Positions 1-9,437 of a stretch of DNA of 64,000 nt are shown in pieces. The translations under genes were made by a program, and so were the position numbers. The notes below the pieces were generated by a model, which did not search any database, was not told where the DNA came from, and worked only from the letters and a program-made list of their open reading frames with translations. The DNA is from an uncultured Ruminiclostridium sp. (GTDB lineage Bacteria; Bacillota; Clostridia; Oscillospirales; Acutalibacteraceae): positions 1 to 64,000 of the forward strand of contig CABUCM010000012.1 of NCBI GenBank assembly GCA_902490005.1, read 5' to 3'. Numbering within the stretch: position 1 is the stretch's first letter; each line of letters opens with the position of its first letter.

Positions 1-230
1 AATTTATAGAAAATTTCTTCTTGATTTTAAAAAAATTTTGTGTATTATAGAGATAAAAGGAACTTTGTTTTCACTTGATATAAATTTTAATTCTTTATAA
101 TAAGAATAATCGTTCATTTTTTGACACCATTTCCAACGTGAAAATTCCTGGCCTTTACAGGCGTATTTTTTAATCCCCATCAGCCGGCAGCAGGTTACCC
201 CAAATTTCACAACAGAGAGGAGATTCGGCT
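1..230. other. AT-rich leader region, no gene seen
   Basis: This AT-rich stretch precedes the HxlR-type gene. An open frame on the minus strand across it has no ribosome-binding site and no recognisable motif, so I do not call a gene. An AGAGAGGAG ribosome-binding site lies at its right end, 8 bases before the ATG at 231. Confidence 0.5.
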
Positions 231-560
231 ATGCCCCTTTCCATTAACGATTCCCTAGCCCCGCGCCAGGACATTATTTTCTACTCTAACCGGATTTTTC
301 CCTTACTCACGTCCCCGTGGAAAATTTTTCTAATGATAAGTATCGATGAGGGTACGGTTCGCTTTGGCACCTTGAAACGGAGTTTACAGGCTGTTTCTCG
401 GGTAACTCTGAGTAAATATCTGCACGAATTGGAAAAAGACGGATTTTTGCAGCGTGTGGAATATCCCGCTCCTCCCCTATGCACCGAGTATTCCTTAACC
501 TCTATGGGGCTGAGCATACTGCCGATTTTGCGGGAGCTGGCAGAATGGGGCGAGCAATAA
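231..560 (+). CDS. HxlR-family winged-helix transcriptional regulator
   Basis: The 109-residue protein has the HxlR layout: a first helix around SPWKIFLM (residues 29-36), then VRFGTLKRSL and the recognition segment VSRVTLSKYLHELEKDGF (about residues 57-74), then the wing and the YSLTSMGLSILPILRELAEWG ending typical of the family. Family members are small dimeric DNA-binding proteins that often sense electrophiles or redox stress. The N-terminal cysteine used by redox-sensing members such as YodB or HypR is absent, so the signal is unknown. The start is fixed by AGAGAGGAG 8 bases upstream. The RpiR-type gene follows after 43 bases in the same direction, so the two may be co-transcribed. Confidence 0.8.
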   Translation: MPLSINDSLAPRQDIIFYSNRIFPLLTSPWKIFLMISIDEGTVRFGTLKRSLQAVSRVTLSKYLHELEKDGFLQRVEYPAPPLCTEYSLTSMGLSILPILRELAEWGEQ

Positions 561-603
561 TTTCTAAAAATGCCGCCTATGGCAAGGCGGAAAGGAGCCG
601 TTT

Positions 604-1479
604 ATGAACAGCAAAGAATTTTCTCTGATGCAAAAGCTGATTGATTACGCTTCTTCCTCTAATTTAGACCAAACCAGCGGAATACTGGCGTATTATCTTC
701 TGCTGAACTACAGCAAGCTGGAAAAATTAACGCTGAAAATTGTTACGGAAGAATGTTTTATTTCGGTTTCTTCTGTGCGCAGGTTTTGCAGAAAAATAGG
801 CTATGACAATTTTTCCGACCTAGTAAAGGCGAAAATACACAACCCGGAAAATCAGCAGTCCATCGCCCTTGCCAATTTGGATCAGGGCCGGTATCATCCC
901 CATATTTTACGCACGGAAATCAACGACACCATGTACAATATTTCACGCACCATTCCCAATAATTTAATCCACCAAACGGCGCTGGATATTTTAAACGCGG
1001 ACGCCGTGCTTTTATTTTGCGCCCGGCCGTACAGTATGTGGCTTCGGGAATTCCAAAGCCAGCTGATTGCATGGAGCAAGCCGGTTTACATATTGGAGGA
1101 AATCAAGCTTTATTATCCCACCATTAAGCAGCTGGGCCCCAATTTGTGCAACATCATTGTCAGCCCTCTGGCCTTTATCATCGAACCCTTGGTCCAGGAT
1201 TTCATTTCGATTTCCGGCGTCAAAAATCTGGTCACCAGCTGGTCGGTTCTTCAGGATTCGTCCTATGAAAAATATCTGCAGTACTTTGACACAATTTTAC
1301 CTTTGAAATTCAAGACATATCATTATGACTATTTAGAAATTTATGGGAAGTACGCTATCGGTTATTTATTTGATATTATTTTAGGAGAAGTTATTAAATT
1401 GGTACAAGCCGCTCACTCTTCCAAATCCTCTCCGGCACGGCACATTGTGTTAAAGGACCGGCAAAAAACCGCAATCTGA
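604..1479 (+). CDS. RpiR/MurR-family transcriptional regulator
   Basis: The 291-residue protein begins with an RpiR-type helix-turn-helix (about residues 15-80) whose recognition helix reads SVSSVRRFCRKIGYDNFSDL; this pattern is diagnostic. The rest resembles a divergent SIS (sugar-phosphate-binding) domain, with a DAVLLFCARPYSMWLREFQ strand-helix segment near residues 133-151. RpiR proteins usually regulate sugar or amino-sugar catabolic genes by sensing a phosphosugar. AAAGGAG lies 7 bases before the ATG. No catabolic gene follows on the same strand; the nearest is the convergent aldose epimerase, so its target cannot be assigned. Confidence 0.8.
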   Translation: MNSKEFSLMQKLIDYASSSNLDQTSGILAYYLLLNYSKLEKLTLKIVTEECFISVSSVRRFCRKIGYDNFSDLVKAKIHNPENQQSIALANLDQGRYHPHILRTEINDTMYNISRTIPNNLIHQTALDILNADAVLLFCARPYSMWLREFQSQLIAWSKPVYILEEIKLYYPTIKQLGPNLCNIIVSPLAFIIEPLVQDFISISGVKNLVTSWSVLQDSSYEKYLQYFDTILPLKFKTYHYDYLEIYGKYAIGYLFDIILGEVIKLVQAAHSSKSSPARHIVLKDRQKTAI

Positions 1480-1645
1480 TGAAACAAGCGCGTAAACCCG
1501 CACAGAGAGAATAAGAAGGATGAGGCAAAATAAATATTTTGGCTGTTTTTATCCCAAGGACAGTCTTGAAATTATTATCAGCCCAGCTAAACCGAATACG
1601 ACCCGCATCTGAAAACCAGGCCATAAAACACAGCGCTGGCCACAT

Positions 1646-1704
1646 AAAAAGAGGTAAAGATCTGGAACGCACTGATGTGAATTCCAAAACCTTACCTCTT
1701 TTTC
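1646..1704. terminator. Bidirectional terminator-like hairpin
   Basis: AAAAAGAGGTAA (1646-1657) pairs perfectly with TTACCTCTTTTT (1692-1703), and a smaller TGGAA/TTCCA stem sits inside the loop. It lies between the convergent RpiR gene and the aldose epimerase gene, where a shared terminator is expected. The remainder of 1480-1769 shows nothing else I can support. Confidence 0.6.
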
Positions 1705-1769
1705 ATTCCATGGCCTTCGGTATCGAATCATCCTGCCCCTGCGGCTTCCTTTTCCCTGGCGCTACTGGA

Positions 1770-2639
1770 TTATCTAGGTCCCCCATTTAAGCCGCGTTTC
1801 AGGAAACGCAGCCAGCAGCTTTCAGTTTGCCCGGCCTGTATAATCCGGCAGCCGTTGGGAAGATTCAACCCATTGACGCAGCCTATTTGAGGCTCTATGC
1901 ATAAATAGCCTTGATCTCCGCCCCCGTTGAACAGCACCCATTGGTCAAACTGCCCGGAGGTTTCCATCCGAAAGCCTCCGATATCCGCCCAATGGCCCGC
2001 TGCCGTATAATAGCCTGTCAGCGCGCTTCCTTTGGGACAAAACCCTTTTGTCATCCGCTTTTCTCTTTCATTTAGCTCTATAAGGCGGCCGGTTGGTAAA
2101 AAACGCTCATCCCGTTCCCATCGCTTACCCAAGGGCACCGAAAAGCTTTGGGGCTCCGTAAAGGTGGTGTGAAAGCCCATTGCCAGGGGCATCGGCTTTT
2201 TTCCGTCGTTGCAGATGTTAATTTTTATTAACAGACCCCCTTCGGATATGGTATAATAAAAGAAAACGGTGAAGGGGAAGGGAAATCTTTCTCCCCTGTT
2301 TTGATAAAAGCAGGAAAGTTCCGTTTCCTTATGTTCCATCACCTGGAACGGCGCGTCGATAAATAAGCCGTGCAGGTGGTTCCCCCGTTCGGGTTCATTG
2401 ACCGGCAGGCGGTACTCCTGCCCCTCAAAACGGAAAATTCCGTCTTTGACGCGGTTGGGAGGGAATAGGATGGGATTGCCGTATAGATATCGGTCGTTTT
2501 GCCGCAGGTCTTCTTCGCTTTTTGGGGAACGCAAAATGGCATCATTTTCGTAAGCCAGGCCGATTAAATTGGCGCCGAAATCGGGCGAAACCGCCGCTTT
2601 CCAGGCGCCCGCCCGCAGCGTTAGCTGTTTTAATTTCAT
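1770..2639 (-). CDS. Aldose 1-epimerase family protein (GalM-like)
   Basis: The protein interconverts alpha and beta anomers of a free sugar if it acts like its family. Visible motifs are NPILFPPNRVKDGIF early on (the family NPxxxPxxNR block), NHLHGLF (active-site histidine region), GFHTTF with the second histidine, and CIEPQIGCVNGLN near the end with the catalytic glutamate. I start at ATG 2639, 15 codons inside the longest frame, because AAGGAG lies just upstream and gives a 289-residue protein; a GTG immediately before is also possible. It is divergent from the kinase gene at 2744 and probably belongs functionally to the sugar locus on its right. Confidence 0.8.
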   Translation of the reverse strand: MKLKQLTLRAGAWKAAVSPDFGANLIGLAYENDAILRSPKSEEDLRQNDRYLYGNPILFPPNRVKDGIFRFEGQEYRLPVNEPERGNHLHGLFIDAPFQVMEHKETELSCFYQNRGERFPFPFTVFFYYTISEGGLLIKINICNDGKKPMPLAMGFHTTFTEPQSFSVPLGKRWERDERFLPTGRLIELNEREKRMTKGFCPKGSALTGYYTAAGHWADIGGFRMETSGQFDQWVLFNGGGDQGYLCIEPQIGCVNGLNLPNGCRIIQAGQTESCWLRFLKRGLNGGPR

Positions 2640-2743
2640 CACGTTGACTCCTTGCTTTTTCATAATATTCATAAAACTATCCAAAACCGTTTGTTCAACG
2701 ATCGGACCAGGGCGCCTCAGCCGCCTGGAGGGCCTCGGCCGCT

Positions 2744-4564
2744 ATGAAGCGCCTGGTGAAAGGGGTGGGAAATTTGCGGGTTCGCCATATTTCCTTACGC
2801 GCAAAGCTTGCGCTTATTATCTGCTGTATCAGTTTTTTCGCCATCGTCGTCTCCTCCCTGGCCTTTTTCTTTTCCGTGAAAAAAATCAACGAGGACATCG
2901 TTTATGATAACCTGGAATCCTTGCAGCTGGCCGTGCAGGACAATATTTCCTCCTCGCTTTCCGCCATTGATAAAACCGCAAAAAATATTATTTTAGGCAG
3001 CAACGTACGCCAATTCTTAAGAGACGGCGCGAATCTTGCGGAAATGGACAATAGCGGCAAAGTTCTTTTGCGCCAAGGCATCGAAAAGGAAATCTCCAAC
3101 CAAATGCTTTTCAACTCAATGTTAGAGGAAGGCTTGATCGAATCCATTAATTTTTATCTAGACGAACACAATATTGCCTATTTTTCCCGGGATGGAAGCC
3201 TGAATCAAAAGGATTCCCCCACCATTAGACAGATCTACCGCACCATACAGCAAAATACCAACGCCAACCCCCAGATCTTTTCTTCCACCTCCTACGATCC
3301 GTACCTGCACTTTGCCTACCGCATCTCCTCCCTGGACCAATCCAACCGGTCCGTATATCTAATTATCACCATAAACCGCGCGGGCCTTTTGGCTAAGTGC
3401 CAGTCCATCACGGACTACGAGAATTCAGTGGTTTACCTGGCAAACCAAAAGGGAACCGTGATCCTTTCCAATCACCAAGACAACGAGGGCGAGGCTCTTC
3501 CAGCCAACATCGGAGAAAACTGTACCCGTGGAAAGATTACCCATCTGAACTTTGAGAACAAGACGCACCTGTATTTTTCTCAATGGCTGAACGACAAAAG
3601 CTTTTTCCTCGCGGTTATGATGCCCGAGGAGCTGTTCGTCCGCTCCCTTTATGACGCTATGCGGGATTATCTCTTTCTCTCCATTGGCATATCCTTGGTG
3701 ATTATGGCGTTCATTATTTTGCTTTCTCTTCGTATGACGGCTTTTACCCATGATTTTGCCGAGGGGCTTCAGAAATTCGGAAAAGGCGATCTGACCGTCA
3801 AGCTGCCGCCTTACCGAGACGCGGATCTAAACCATATCAGCAATACCTTTAACAAAATGACGGAACGCATTAACTTTCTGGTAGAGGATGGCTATAAAAA
3901 GCAGCTTTTGATCCAGGAAATGGACATTGAGTTCCTCCAATCCCAGATGAACCCCCATTTCTTATTTAACACGCTTTTCACCATCAGCACCCGGGCTAAA
4001 ATGTCCGGAGACGACCTGCTGTTTCAGATGACCCAATCTCTGACTAAGCTGCTGCAGGCCAGCCTTCACACAAAAAATGATATCAAGGTCACGGTGGCCC
4101 AGGAGTTGGAATATATCAACGCGTATTTATATATTCAAAAGGCCCGCTATGGAAACAAATTAGAATACACCATCACTACCGGTTCGCCGGAGATTCTGAC
4201 CCTCTTTATCCCTAGGCTCTGCATCCAACCGCTGGTGGAAAACGCGGTGGTCCACGGAATCGAGCCCCTATCCGCCACCGGGCACATCGATGTCGTTATG
4301 GAGCTTAAGGACGGCACTTTGCAGATCACCGTCACGGATAACGGCGTGGGTTTTGATCCTGCTGAGGCCCCTGATGAATCCGGCTCTTCCAATCAATCCA
4401 ACCATATCGCGCTGCAAAATCTTCAGGAGCGCATCCGGCTCATTTATGGCGGCGCCTACGGGATCACTATAGATTCCGCTCCCGGCCAAGGCTGCCGGGC
4501 TATCGTCATTTTGCCCGCGGACGAAGGAGGAAATCATGGCTTATCGAGTACTGATCGCAGATGA
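2744..4564 (+). CDS. YesM/LytS-type sensor histidine kinase
   Basis: This 606-residue membrane kinase has a transmembrane helix at about residues 18-42, an extracellular sensor of about 260 residues (dCache-like by layout), a second helix at about 309-331 and a HAMP linker. The His_kinase block SQMNPHFLFNTL carries phospho-accepting His405. An HATPase domain follows, with VENAVVHGI (N box) and DNGVGFD (G1 box). Proteins of this type detect extracellular sugars or sugar-binding proteins and phosphorylate a YesN-like regulator. The downstream regulator gene overlaps its end by 29 bases, so translation is probably coupled. The ribosome-binding site (GGAGG, 12 bases from the ATG) is rather distant, so the exact start is less certain. 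Confidence 0.92.
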   Translation: MKRLVKGVGNLRVRHISLRAKLALIICCISFFAIVVSSLAFFFSVKKINEDIVYDNLESLQLAVQDNISSSLSAIDKTAKNIILGSNVRQFLRDGANLAEMDNSGKVLLRQGIEKEISNQMLFNSMLEEGLIESINFYLDEHNIAYFSRDGSLNQKDSPTIRQIYRTIQQNTNANPQIFSSTSYDPYLHFAYRISSLDQSNRSVYLIITINRAGLLAKCQSITDYENSVVYLANQKGTVILSNHQDNEGEALPANIGENCTRGKITHLNFENKTHLYFSQWLNDKSFFLAVMMPEELFVRSLYDAMRDYLFLSIGISLVIMAFIILLSLRMTAFTHDFAEGLQKFGKGDLTVKLPPYRDADLNHISNTFNKMTERINFLVEDGYKKQLLIQEMDIEFLQSQMNPHFLFNTLFTISTRAKMSGDDLLFQMTQSLTKLLQASLHTKNDIKVTVAQELEYINAYLYIQKARYGNKLEYTITTGSPEILTLFIPRLCIQPLVENAVVHGIEPLSATGHIDVVMELKDGTLQITVTDNGVGFDPAEAPDESGSSNQSNHIALQNLQERIRLIYGGAYGITIDSAPGQGCRAIVILPADEGGNHGLSSTDRR

Positions 4565-6128
4565 TGAAGAAATTATCCGTCAGGGAATTGAATTCCTTGT
4601 GGATTGGGAACGGCTGGACTGCTCCATTGTGGAACGGGCCTCCAACGGCGAGGAGGTCATCAGCTTTCTGGAAAAGTCCCCCGCAGGCGTGGATATTATC
4701 ATATCCGATATTAGAATGGCGGGTTCTGACGGTCTTGATATCGCCCGTTACGTTTCTCAGAACAACGTCCCTGTCCAGGTGATTTTTTTGACCGCGTATG
4801 CTGATTTTTCATACGCCAAAACCGCGATAGAGTATTCCGTAACGGATTTTGTGCTGAAAAGCGATATTTCCGAGGGCCTCCCCCGCGCGGTGGAAAAGGC
4901 AAAGGCTTTGCTGGTCCAAAAGCAGGATGAACGGAAGAAAACGCTGGACGCTGAAAAATTGAGCCGGCAGAACCAACGTTACCATCTGGAAAGCCTGCTG
5001 CGAAGCATTGCCTTGGGAGCCGGGCCCTACGTTTATGATAACCTGGAAGCCGCGAGCCCCTACTGTGTGGTTACCTTTGAGGTCACCGGCGGCCAACAGG
5101 AAAGCGTGCCGTCTAGCTCAGCCTCTATGGCGGAGCCGCATATTATCAGAACCGCTTTGAAGGATTACGACACTGTTGTCATCGGCTTATCCAATATGCA
5201 GTGCTGCGGGATCGTATTTTTAGATAAGCCCAAGCACACTGTTGACGGCTTGGTAAAAACCTTGTACGATACGGTCCATGTGCTGGAAGGCTATTTGAAA
5301 GCCAGCGCGTTTGCGGGGGTCAGCCGGGAGCATCAACGGCTTCAGGATTTGGAAACCGCCTATCACCAATCTATCCTGGCCCTTAACAAGGTGTTTTACA
5401 GAAGCGGCAAGGTAAATTGCTATGATCCGAAAAACATAAGCAGCCCGGTCTCGTCTGAGCTTCCGTCCATTCAGCAGCTGGTAGGAAGCCTGACGGAAAC
5501 CTTAAGGTCGGACGCGCCTGAAAATATTTTAAAAATGCTGGAGGATTACTGCGCCGCTTTTATCAAAAGCGGCGAGTCGTTCCATATCTTCAAGAAAAAC
5601 ATGCTTTCGGTCTACGCCGTTCTGACCGTAGATGTAAAACAAATGGACATGATGGATGAATGGGAAATTCAAAAGGCTGACGAAAGCTTTTACGCCGTGG
5701 TGGAGACCTCTAAAACCTTTTACGGCATCTATGAATCCCTGCGGAAGCACCTGACCCTTTACTTGCGGCTGCGAGAAAAATTTTCCGGGACCCAAAGCAA
5801 TCTGATCCGACAGGTGAACAGCTATATCCATAAAAACTACAATCAAAACATCAGTTTGCAGACCATCGCGGATAACTTTATGGTAAGCTGCGGCCATTTA
5901 AGCCGCCTCTATCGCAAGGAAACCGGCGTTTCGTTAATTTCCGCCATCAATACCCGACGCATCGAGGTGGCCAAAAGGCTGCTGAAGGATCCCCGTAACC
6001 GGGTGTTCGAGGTGGCCAGGGCCGTGGGAATCGAGGAGCCCACTTATTTCACCCATCTATTCACCCAGGTCACCGGCGTCAGCCCCTCCGCGTTCCGCAA
6101 GCAGCTGGAATCTATCAGCGAGCGGTAG
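4536..6128 (+). CDS. YesN-type response regulator with AraC DNA-binding domain
   Basis: The protein has an N-terminal receiver (residues 1-120) with acidic pocket Asp10/Glu11, phosphoacceptor Asp58 in ISDIRMAGSDG, Thr86 and Lys108. A middle region of about 280 residues follows, then a C-terminal AraC/XylS double helix-turn-helix (about residues 425-525) with ISLQTIADNFMVSCGHLSRLYRK and the closing PTYFTHLFTQVTGVSPSAFRK. It is the partner of the overlapping kinase gene. In this family the usual target is a neighbouring sugar ABC-importer operon; the obvious candidate is the minus-strand operon starting near 16.4 kb. Confidence 0.93.
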   Translation: MAYRVLIADDEEIIRQGIEFLVDWERLDCSIVERASNGEEVISFLEKSPAGVDIIISDIRMAGSDGLDIARYVSQNNVPVQVIFLTAYADFSYAKTAIEYSVTDFVLKSDISEGLPRAVEKAKALLVQKQDERKKTLDAEKLSRQNQRYHLESLLRSIALGAGPYVYDNLEAASPYCVVTFEVTGGQQESVPSSSASMAEPHIIRTALKDYDTVVIGLSNMQCCGIVFLDKPKHTVDGLVKTLYDTVHVLEGYLKASAFAGVSREHQRLQDLETAYHQSILALNKVFYRSGKVNCYDPKNISSPVSSELPSIQQLVGSLTETLRSDAPENILKMLEDYCAAFIKSGESFHIFKKNMLSVYAVLTVDVKQMDMMDEWEIQKADESFYAVVETSKTFYGIYESLRKHLTLYLRLREKFSGTQSNLIRQVNSYIHKNYNQNISLQTIADNFMVSCGHLSRLYRKETGVSLISAINTRRIEVAKRLLKDPRNRVFEVARAVGIEEPTYFTHLFTQVTGVSPSAFRKQLESISER

Positions 6129-6497
6129 CTGTAAATTATCCGGTCAAAAAATACGGATAGAAAATTCTTCCTGCCGCTAAGCTTCCCAATAGGTCAAGAA
6201 TACCGTTTGTTAAACGCCAGGACCAGATAATTCATAACCGCCACGAAAGTGGCGGCATGCCCCAGCCCTAGAAGGACAAATACCGACTTAGCCCCTCAAG
6301 CGGCGCCGAAATATGATTATCCCAATGCACCCACCGCCGCCGATAAAGCAGCGGCGCTCCATAATATTTCGCTTTATGATACTGCGGGATTGTTTTTTTC
6401 ATTGCCTTCGGCGATAATCTCCCTGCGGGAAGCCTTTTGCGAAAGCATTTTTACCGGCCTCCGGTAGAGCGGGGGTATCATTTTTAAGCGGTAAATT
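6129..6497. other. Intergenic region without a supported gene
   Basis: Between the response regulator and the terminator at 6498 there is a short hairpin (CCGCCAC/GTGGCGG around 6239-6256) and a 72-codon open frame with no good ribosome-binding site or recognisable motif. I see no gene here. Confidence 0.5.
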
Positions 6498-6534
6498 AAA
6501 GAGCCCCGGCAAGCAATGCTTGCCGGGGCTCTTT
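6498..6534. terminator. Strong bidirectional intrinsic terminator
   Basis: AAAGAGCCCCGGCAAGC (6498-6514) is the exact reverse complement of 6518-6534, with a three-base loop and short T-rich flanks on both strands. It separates the convergent response-regulator gene and the sugar operon ending with the ROK kinase. Confidence 0.8.
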
Positions 6535-6624
6535 CTGGGAAAAAGCGGGGCTGGCTCCCTTGTTTTGTGAAAATCCCGGCTAAAAAAGCGGCATTTTAAT
6601 CATGGTATTCGCTGCTTTTCAGTG

Positions 6625-7527
6625 TTACTTTGTTTTCAATAGAGAGTAAGCGCAGCCCAGCAAATGAGCGTCGTCGGGGCTTTCCGCCGGCGCAATGCCG
6701 TCAAGCCGGATATCCTCCAGGGCTTTCTCCAATTCCGGCCCGAAAAGAGGGTAGGCTTTGGAAATCTGCCCGCCAACGGCAAGCCTTCGGCATTGCTTTT
6801 CTTTCAGCACCGGCAGCAGGATTTCTCCCAGCATCCCACCGGTTTCCTTCATTGTGGCAATGGCTGGGGCGCTGCCCTCCCGGGCAAGCCGGGCGATATC
6901 CGCAACATCCACGCCCTTTTCCGCCTGGGGAACCCTTTCCAGATAGCGGCGGATGATACCCCGGCGGGAAACATAGTCTTCAGCGGTCGCCTCCCGATAA
7001 GGAACGGTATAAAGGGAAAAACCGGGGCCGCCCTGAGGATTTAGCTGTACCGCGCCGTTTCGCATATAAGCAAATCCCAGTCCCGTGCCCAGCATCACGC
7101 CCGCGGCGTCTCCCTCCCCTTGAAGGCCGCCTTTCCAGTATTCCCCTAAAAGGAAGGCCGTGGAATCGTGGAGGAAGCGGACAGGAAGCTTTCCCGCCGC
7201 CTCCTGAATCCACGGGCGCAGAGGAATACCGTACAGGGCGCGGAATTTGTGACGCATCAGGCTTTTTCCCGCCTGGTAATCGAAGGGGCCGGGGGTGTCC
7301 ACCCCCACCGCTTTGATCGTCCGGCCCAGGTCCCGGGCGTTTTCTAGCTGCCTGGCTATCAGGGTATGGTAGGCGCGGCGCACCGAATCCGCCTGGCCTC
7401 CACTGTCCACCGGGCAGGAAATACGCGTGTGCTCCACGATTTCTCCGGCGGCGTTTATCAGCCCGGACTTAAAAAAGGTCCCGCCCGCGTCAATGGCAAG
7501 GATCAGCCCGCCGTGTTCCGTCATCAT
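6625..7527 (-). CDS. ROK-family sugar kinase (zinc motif absent)
   Basis: The 300-residue protein begins with the ATP phosphate-binding motif AIDAGGTFFKSGL (residues 11-23). It carries VGVDTPGPFD and a catalytic-Asp segment FLHDSTAFLLGEYW. GVMLGTGLGFAY and AVGGQISKAYPLF near the C-terminus complete the ROK pattern, so it should phosphorylate a hexose or related sugar. The usual ROK zinc-binding CxCGxxGCxE block is missing; the corresponding region reads YTVPYREATAEDYVSRRG. It is the last gene of the catabolic operon, 11 bases after the isomerase fusion. GAGGGG precedes the ATG. The substrate is unknown. Confidence 0.85.
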   Translation of the reverse strand: MMTEHGGLILAIDAGGTFFKSGLINAAGEIVEHTRISCPVDSGGQADSVRRAYHTLIARQLENARDLGRTIKAVGVDTPGPFDYQAGKSLMRHKFRALYGIPLRPWIQEAAGKLPVRFLHDSTAFLLGEYWKGGLQGEGDAAGVMLGTGLGFAYMRNGAVQLNPQGGPGFSLYTVPYREATAEDYVSRRGIIRRYLERVPQAEKGVDVADIARLAREGSAPAIATMKETGGMLGEILLPVLKEKQCRRLAVGGQISKAYPLFGPELEKALEDIRLDGIAPAESPDDAHLLGCAYSLLKTK

Positions 7528-7538
7528 AATTCCCCTCT

Positions 7539-9395
7539 TTACGACGCAGCGTTTGTTGGCTTCAGCATGGTTTTATGCTCCACGCAGGTGGTCCCTGCCT
7601 TTAGGTTCACCAGCTCATAGGGGCCGAAACTGGCGGGAATAATTACGATATCAAGGTAATTTTGCAGGAAAAACCGCTCTGGGTTTGTTTTTGAACGGAT
7701 CATCACCTGTTCGCCGTCTACCAGGGTCAGCACGTGAAAATCCCCCGCCGTGTCGTCATCCATGGCTGTGACAAATCGCTCGTTACGCAAGGAAAAATAA
7801 AGCAGGTCATGCTCTCCCACCACAAATTCTTCCCAATCCGCGCCGCTGCGCACAACGCGCTTGCCTCCGTTGACCAGGTTTTGATCCACCCAATCCGCCG
7901 TAAAGCTGCGGTTCAGCACCTTATCCCCGTGATAGGTGTGGATCGGCCTTGGATTCCCGTCAAAATCCTTGCGTACGTAATCGTACATTTTGTAGGTATA
8001 GGAGCCCACCGTTAAGCTGCCGATCTCCAAAATCAACTGGTTCCTGCCGGAGGCGTGGATTGTCCCCGCCGGAATCATTACCTGGGTGCCGGGCTTGGAC
8101 TCCACGCTGTAAACGTATTTCTGATAATCCACCGGACTGCCGTCTTTTTCTGAACGGCGCACCTTCGCGATGAATTCCTCCACGTCGGCGCCCTTTTGAA
8201 AGCCTAAATATGTCCTGGCTCCTTGGCCCGTTTCCACAATATAGTAGCTTTCATCCTGCCGGCCCAGTTCGCCGTTATTTTCCATGACGTACTTTTCACC
8301 GGGGTGGCACTGAATGGACATGTTGCCGTTGGAATGGTACGTATCGTCGTAGTTGAAGCGCAGCGGGAAATAGTAGCCGAAGGTATCCACGCTCCGTTTT
8401 CCCATCAGTTTGGGCCCCTGGCTCTGGACGAGGGTATAAAAAGGGAATTCCAGCCGCCGGCCAGACAGATCGAAAACGATGCTGACCTCCATGGGGATCA
8501 TATCGAACACCCAGGCACAGTTTTTCATCTCCTGAGGCAGGTTGCGCAGCCGCTGGATGTAATAGCCGCCCCACACGCCCTCCAGGTACACCGGCTTGCA
8601 CCGCAGCGGGTACTCCATGGACCGGGCAAAGATTTCCTCCAGCAAACAAACGGGCAGCAGGGACATGGATAAGGCGTCGTTGGCAATTACATAGCTGTCC
8701 AGCTGTTTTTCATGCAGTAAGGTGAACCGCAGCTTCGCCGCCACCTCAAAATCCACATAGTAGCATCGCCGGGCCATCATTTTAAAGGCCAGGGCTTTTT
8801 TCGTGCCGATATTCCTGTATTCCCCCCGCTTTAGGCGCAGCATGGCCTTCATCGGCGTGGTATCCAGATATACCTTTTGGTCGCACAACGGCCGCAGCGC
8901 GCCGCAAAGCGCCCCATAGCCCCAAAGGAGCAGCACGCCGCTGCCGTTTTCCCGGAAAGACGCCAGGGCCTCTTTCACCTCTGACAGCTTTTCCGGCTTC
9001 CACAGATCCTCGTAGGTTCCGGAAAACAGCTTTCCGTATAGGAGCACCGGGTCTTTTTCCCGGTCCTCCGGTAAATTTTCCACCGCCAGCCGTTCTGACA
9101 GGGCCTCTTCTTCCTGCCATAGGTCTTCTGTCGCGACAGCCGTTACCGGGATTCCCAGCAGCGACAGCTGCTGTTCCAGCAGGTTACGAAAGGTTTCCAG
9201 CGGGGCGGTGGTGTATCCGTCCACCGCGATGACCCACCCTTTTGCCGTTTTCAAGGCCTCGGCCGCCCTTTTCGCCACAGCGGCGGCGGAAGCCGCGCTG
9301 CCTTCGGCGATATCGGAAAGGCGCAGGCCGCCCGTATCCAGCGTGTTAAAGGCATTGGGATCGTCATAGGGGTACGGGTGAAACATAAAGCTCAT
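7539..9395 (-). CDS. Class I mannose-6-phosphate isomerase-like protein with degenerate kinase-like N-terminal domain
   Basis: The protein has 618 residues, about twice a normal ManA. Residues about 40-270 resemble a uridine-kinase-like nucleoside kinase (KGWVIAVDGYTTAPLETF), but the P-loop GxxxxGKS is missing. From about residue 270 the protein is ManA-like: VYLEGVWGGYYIQ, a cupin segment IQCHPGEKYVM, and MIPAGTIHASGRNQLILEIG, which carries metal-ligand-like His and Glu positions of type I phosphomannose isomerases. It probably isomerises a sugar phosphate in the cytoplasm. It lies between the fucose/arabinose-isomerase-like gene and the ROK kinase in one operon. GAGGAG lies 8 bases before the ATG. 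The exact reaction is inferred. Confidence 0.75.
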   Translation of the reverse strand: MSFMFHPYPYDDPNAFNTLDTGGLRLSDIAEGSAASAAAVAKRAAEALKTAKGWVIAVDGYTTAPLETFRNLLEQQLSLLGIPVTAVATEDLWQEEEALSERLAVENLPEDREKDPVLLYGKLFSGTYEDLWKPEKLSEVKEALASFRENGSGVLLLWGYGALCGALRPLCDQKVYLDTTPMKAMLRLKRGEYRNIGTKKALAFKMMARRCYYVDFEVAAKLRFTLLHEKQLDSYVIANDALSMSLLPVCLLEEIFARSMEYPLRCKPVYLEGVWGGYYIQRLRNLPQEMKNCAWVFDMIPMEVSIVFDLSGRRLEFPFYTLVQSQGPKLMGKRSVDTFGYYFPLRFNYDDTYHSNGNMSIQCHPGEKYVMENNGELGRQDESYYIVETGQGARTYLGFQKGADVEEFIAKVRRSEKDGSPVDYQKYVYSVESKPGTQVMIPAGTIHASGRNQLILEIGSLTVGSYTYKMYDYVRKDFDGNPRPIHTYHGDKVLNRSFTADWVDQNLVNGGKRVVRSGADWEEFVVGEHDLLYFSLRNERFVTAMDDDTAGDFHVLTLVDGEQVMIRSKTNPERFFLQNYLDIVIIPASFGPYELVNLKAGTTCVEHKTMLKPTNAAS

Positions 9396-9437
9396 AATTT
9401 TTCTCCTCGTCTATCGTGTTTTTTAGAAGCGGAAACG

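Noticed and set aside
6249..6467. Plus-strand open frame of 72 codons after the response regulator
   Set aside because: No good start signal and no recognisable product; it lies before the shared terminator.
8223..8672. Antisense open frame of 149 codons inside the isomerase fusion gene
   Set aside because: Shadow of the GC-rich coding strand; no start signal and no domain.
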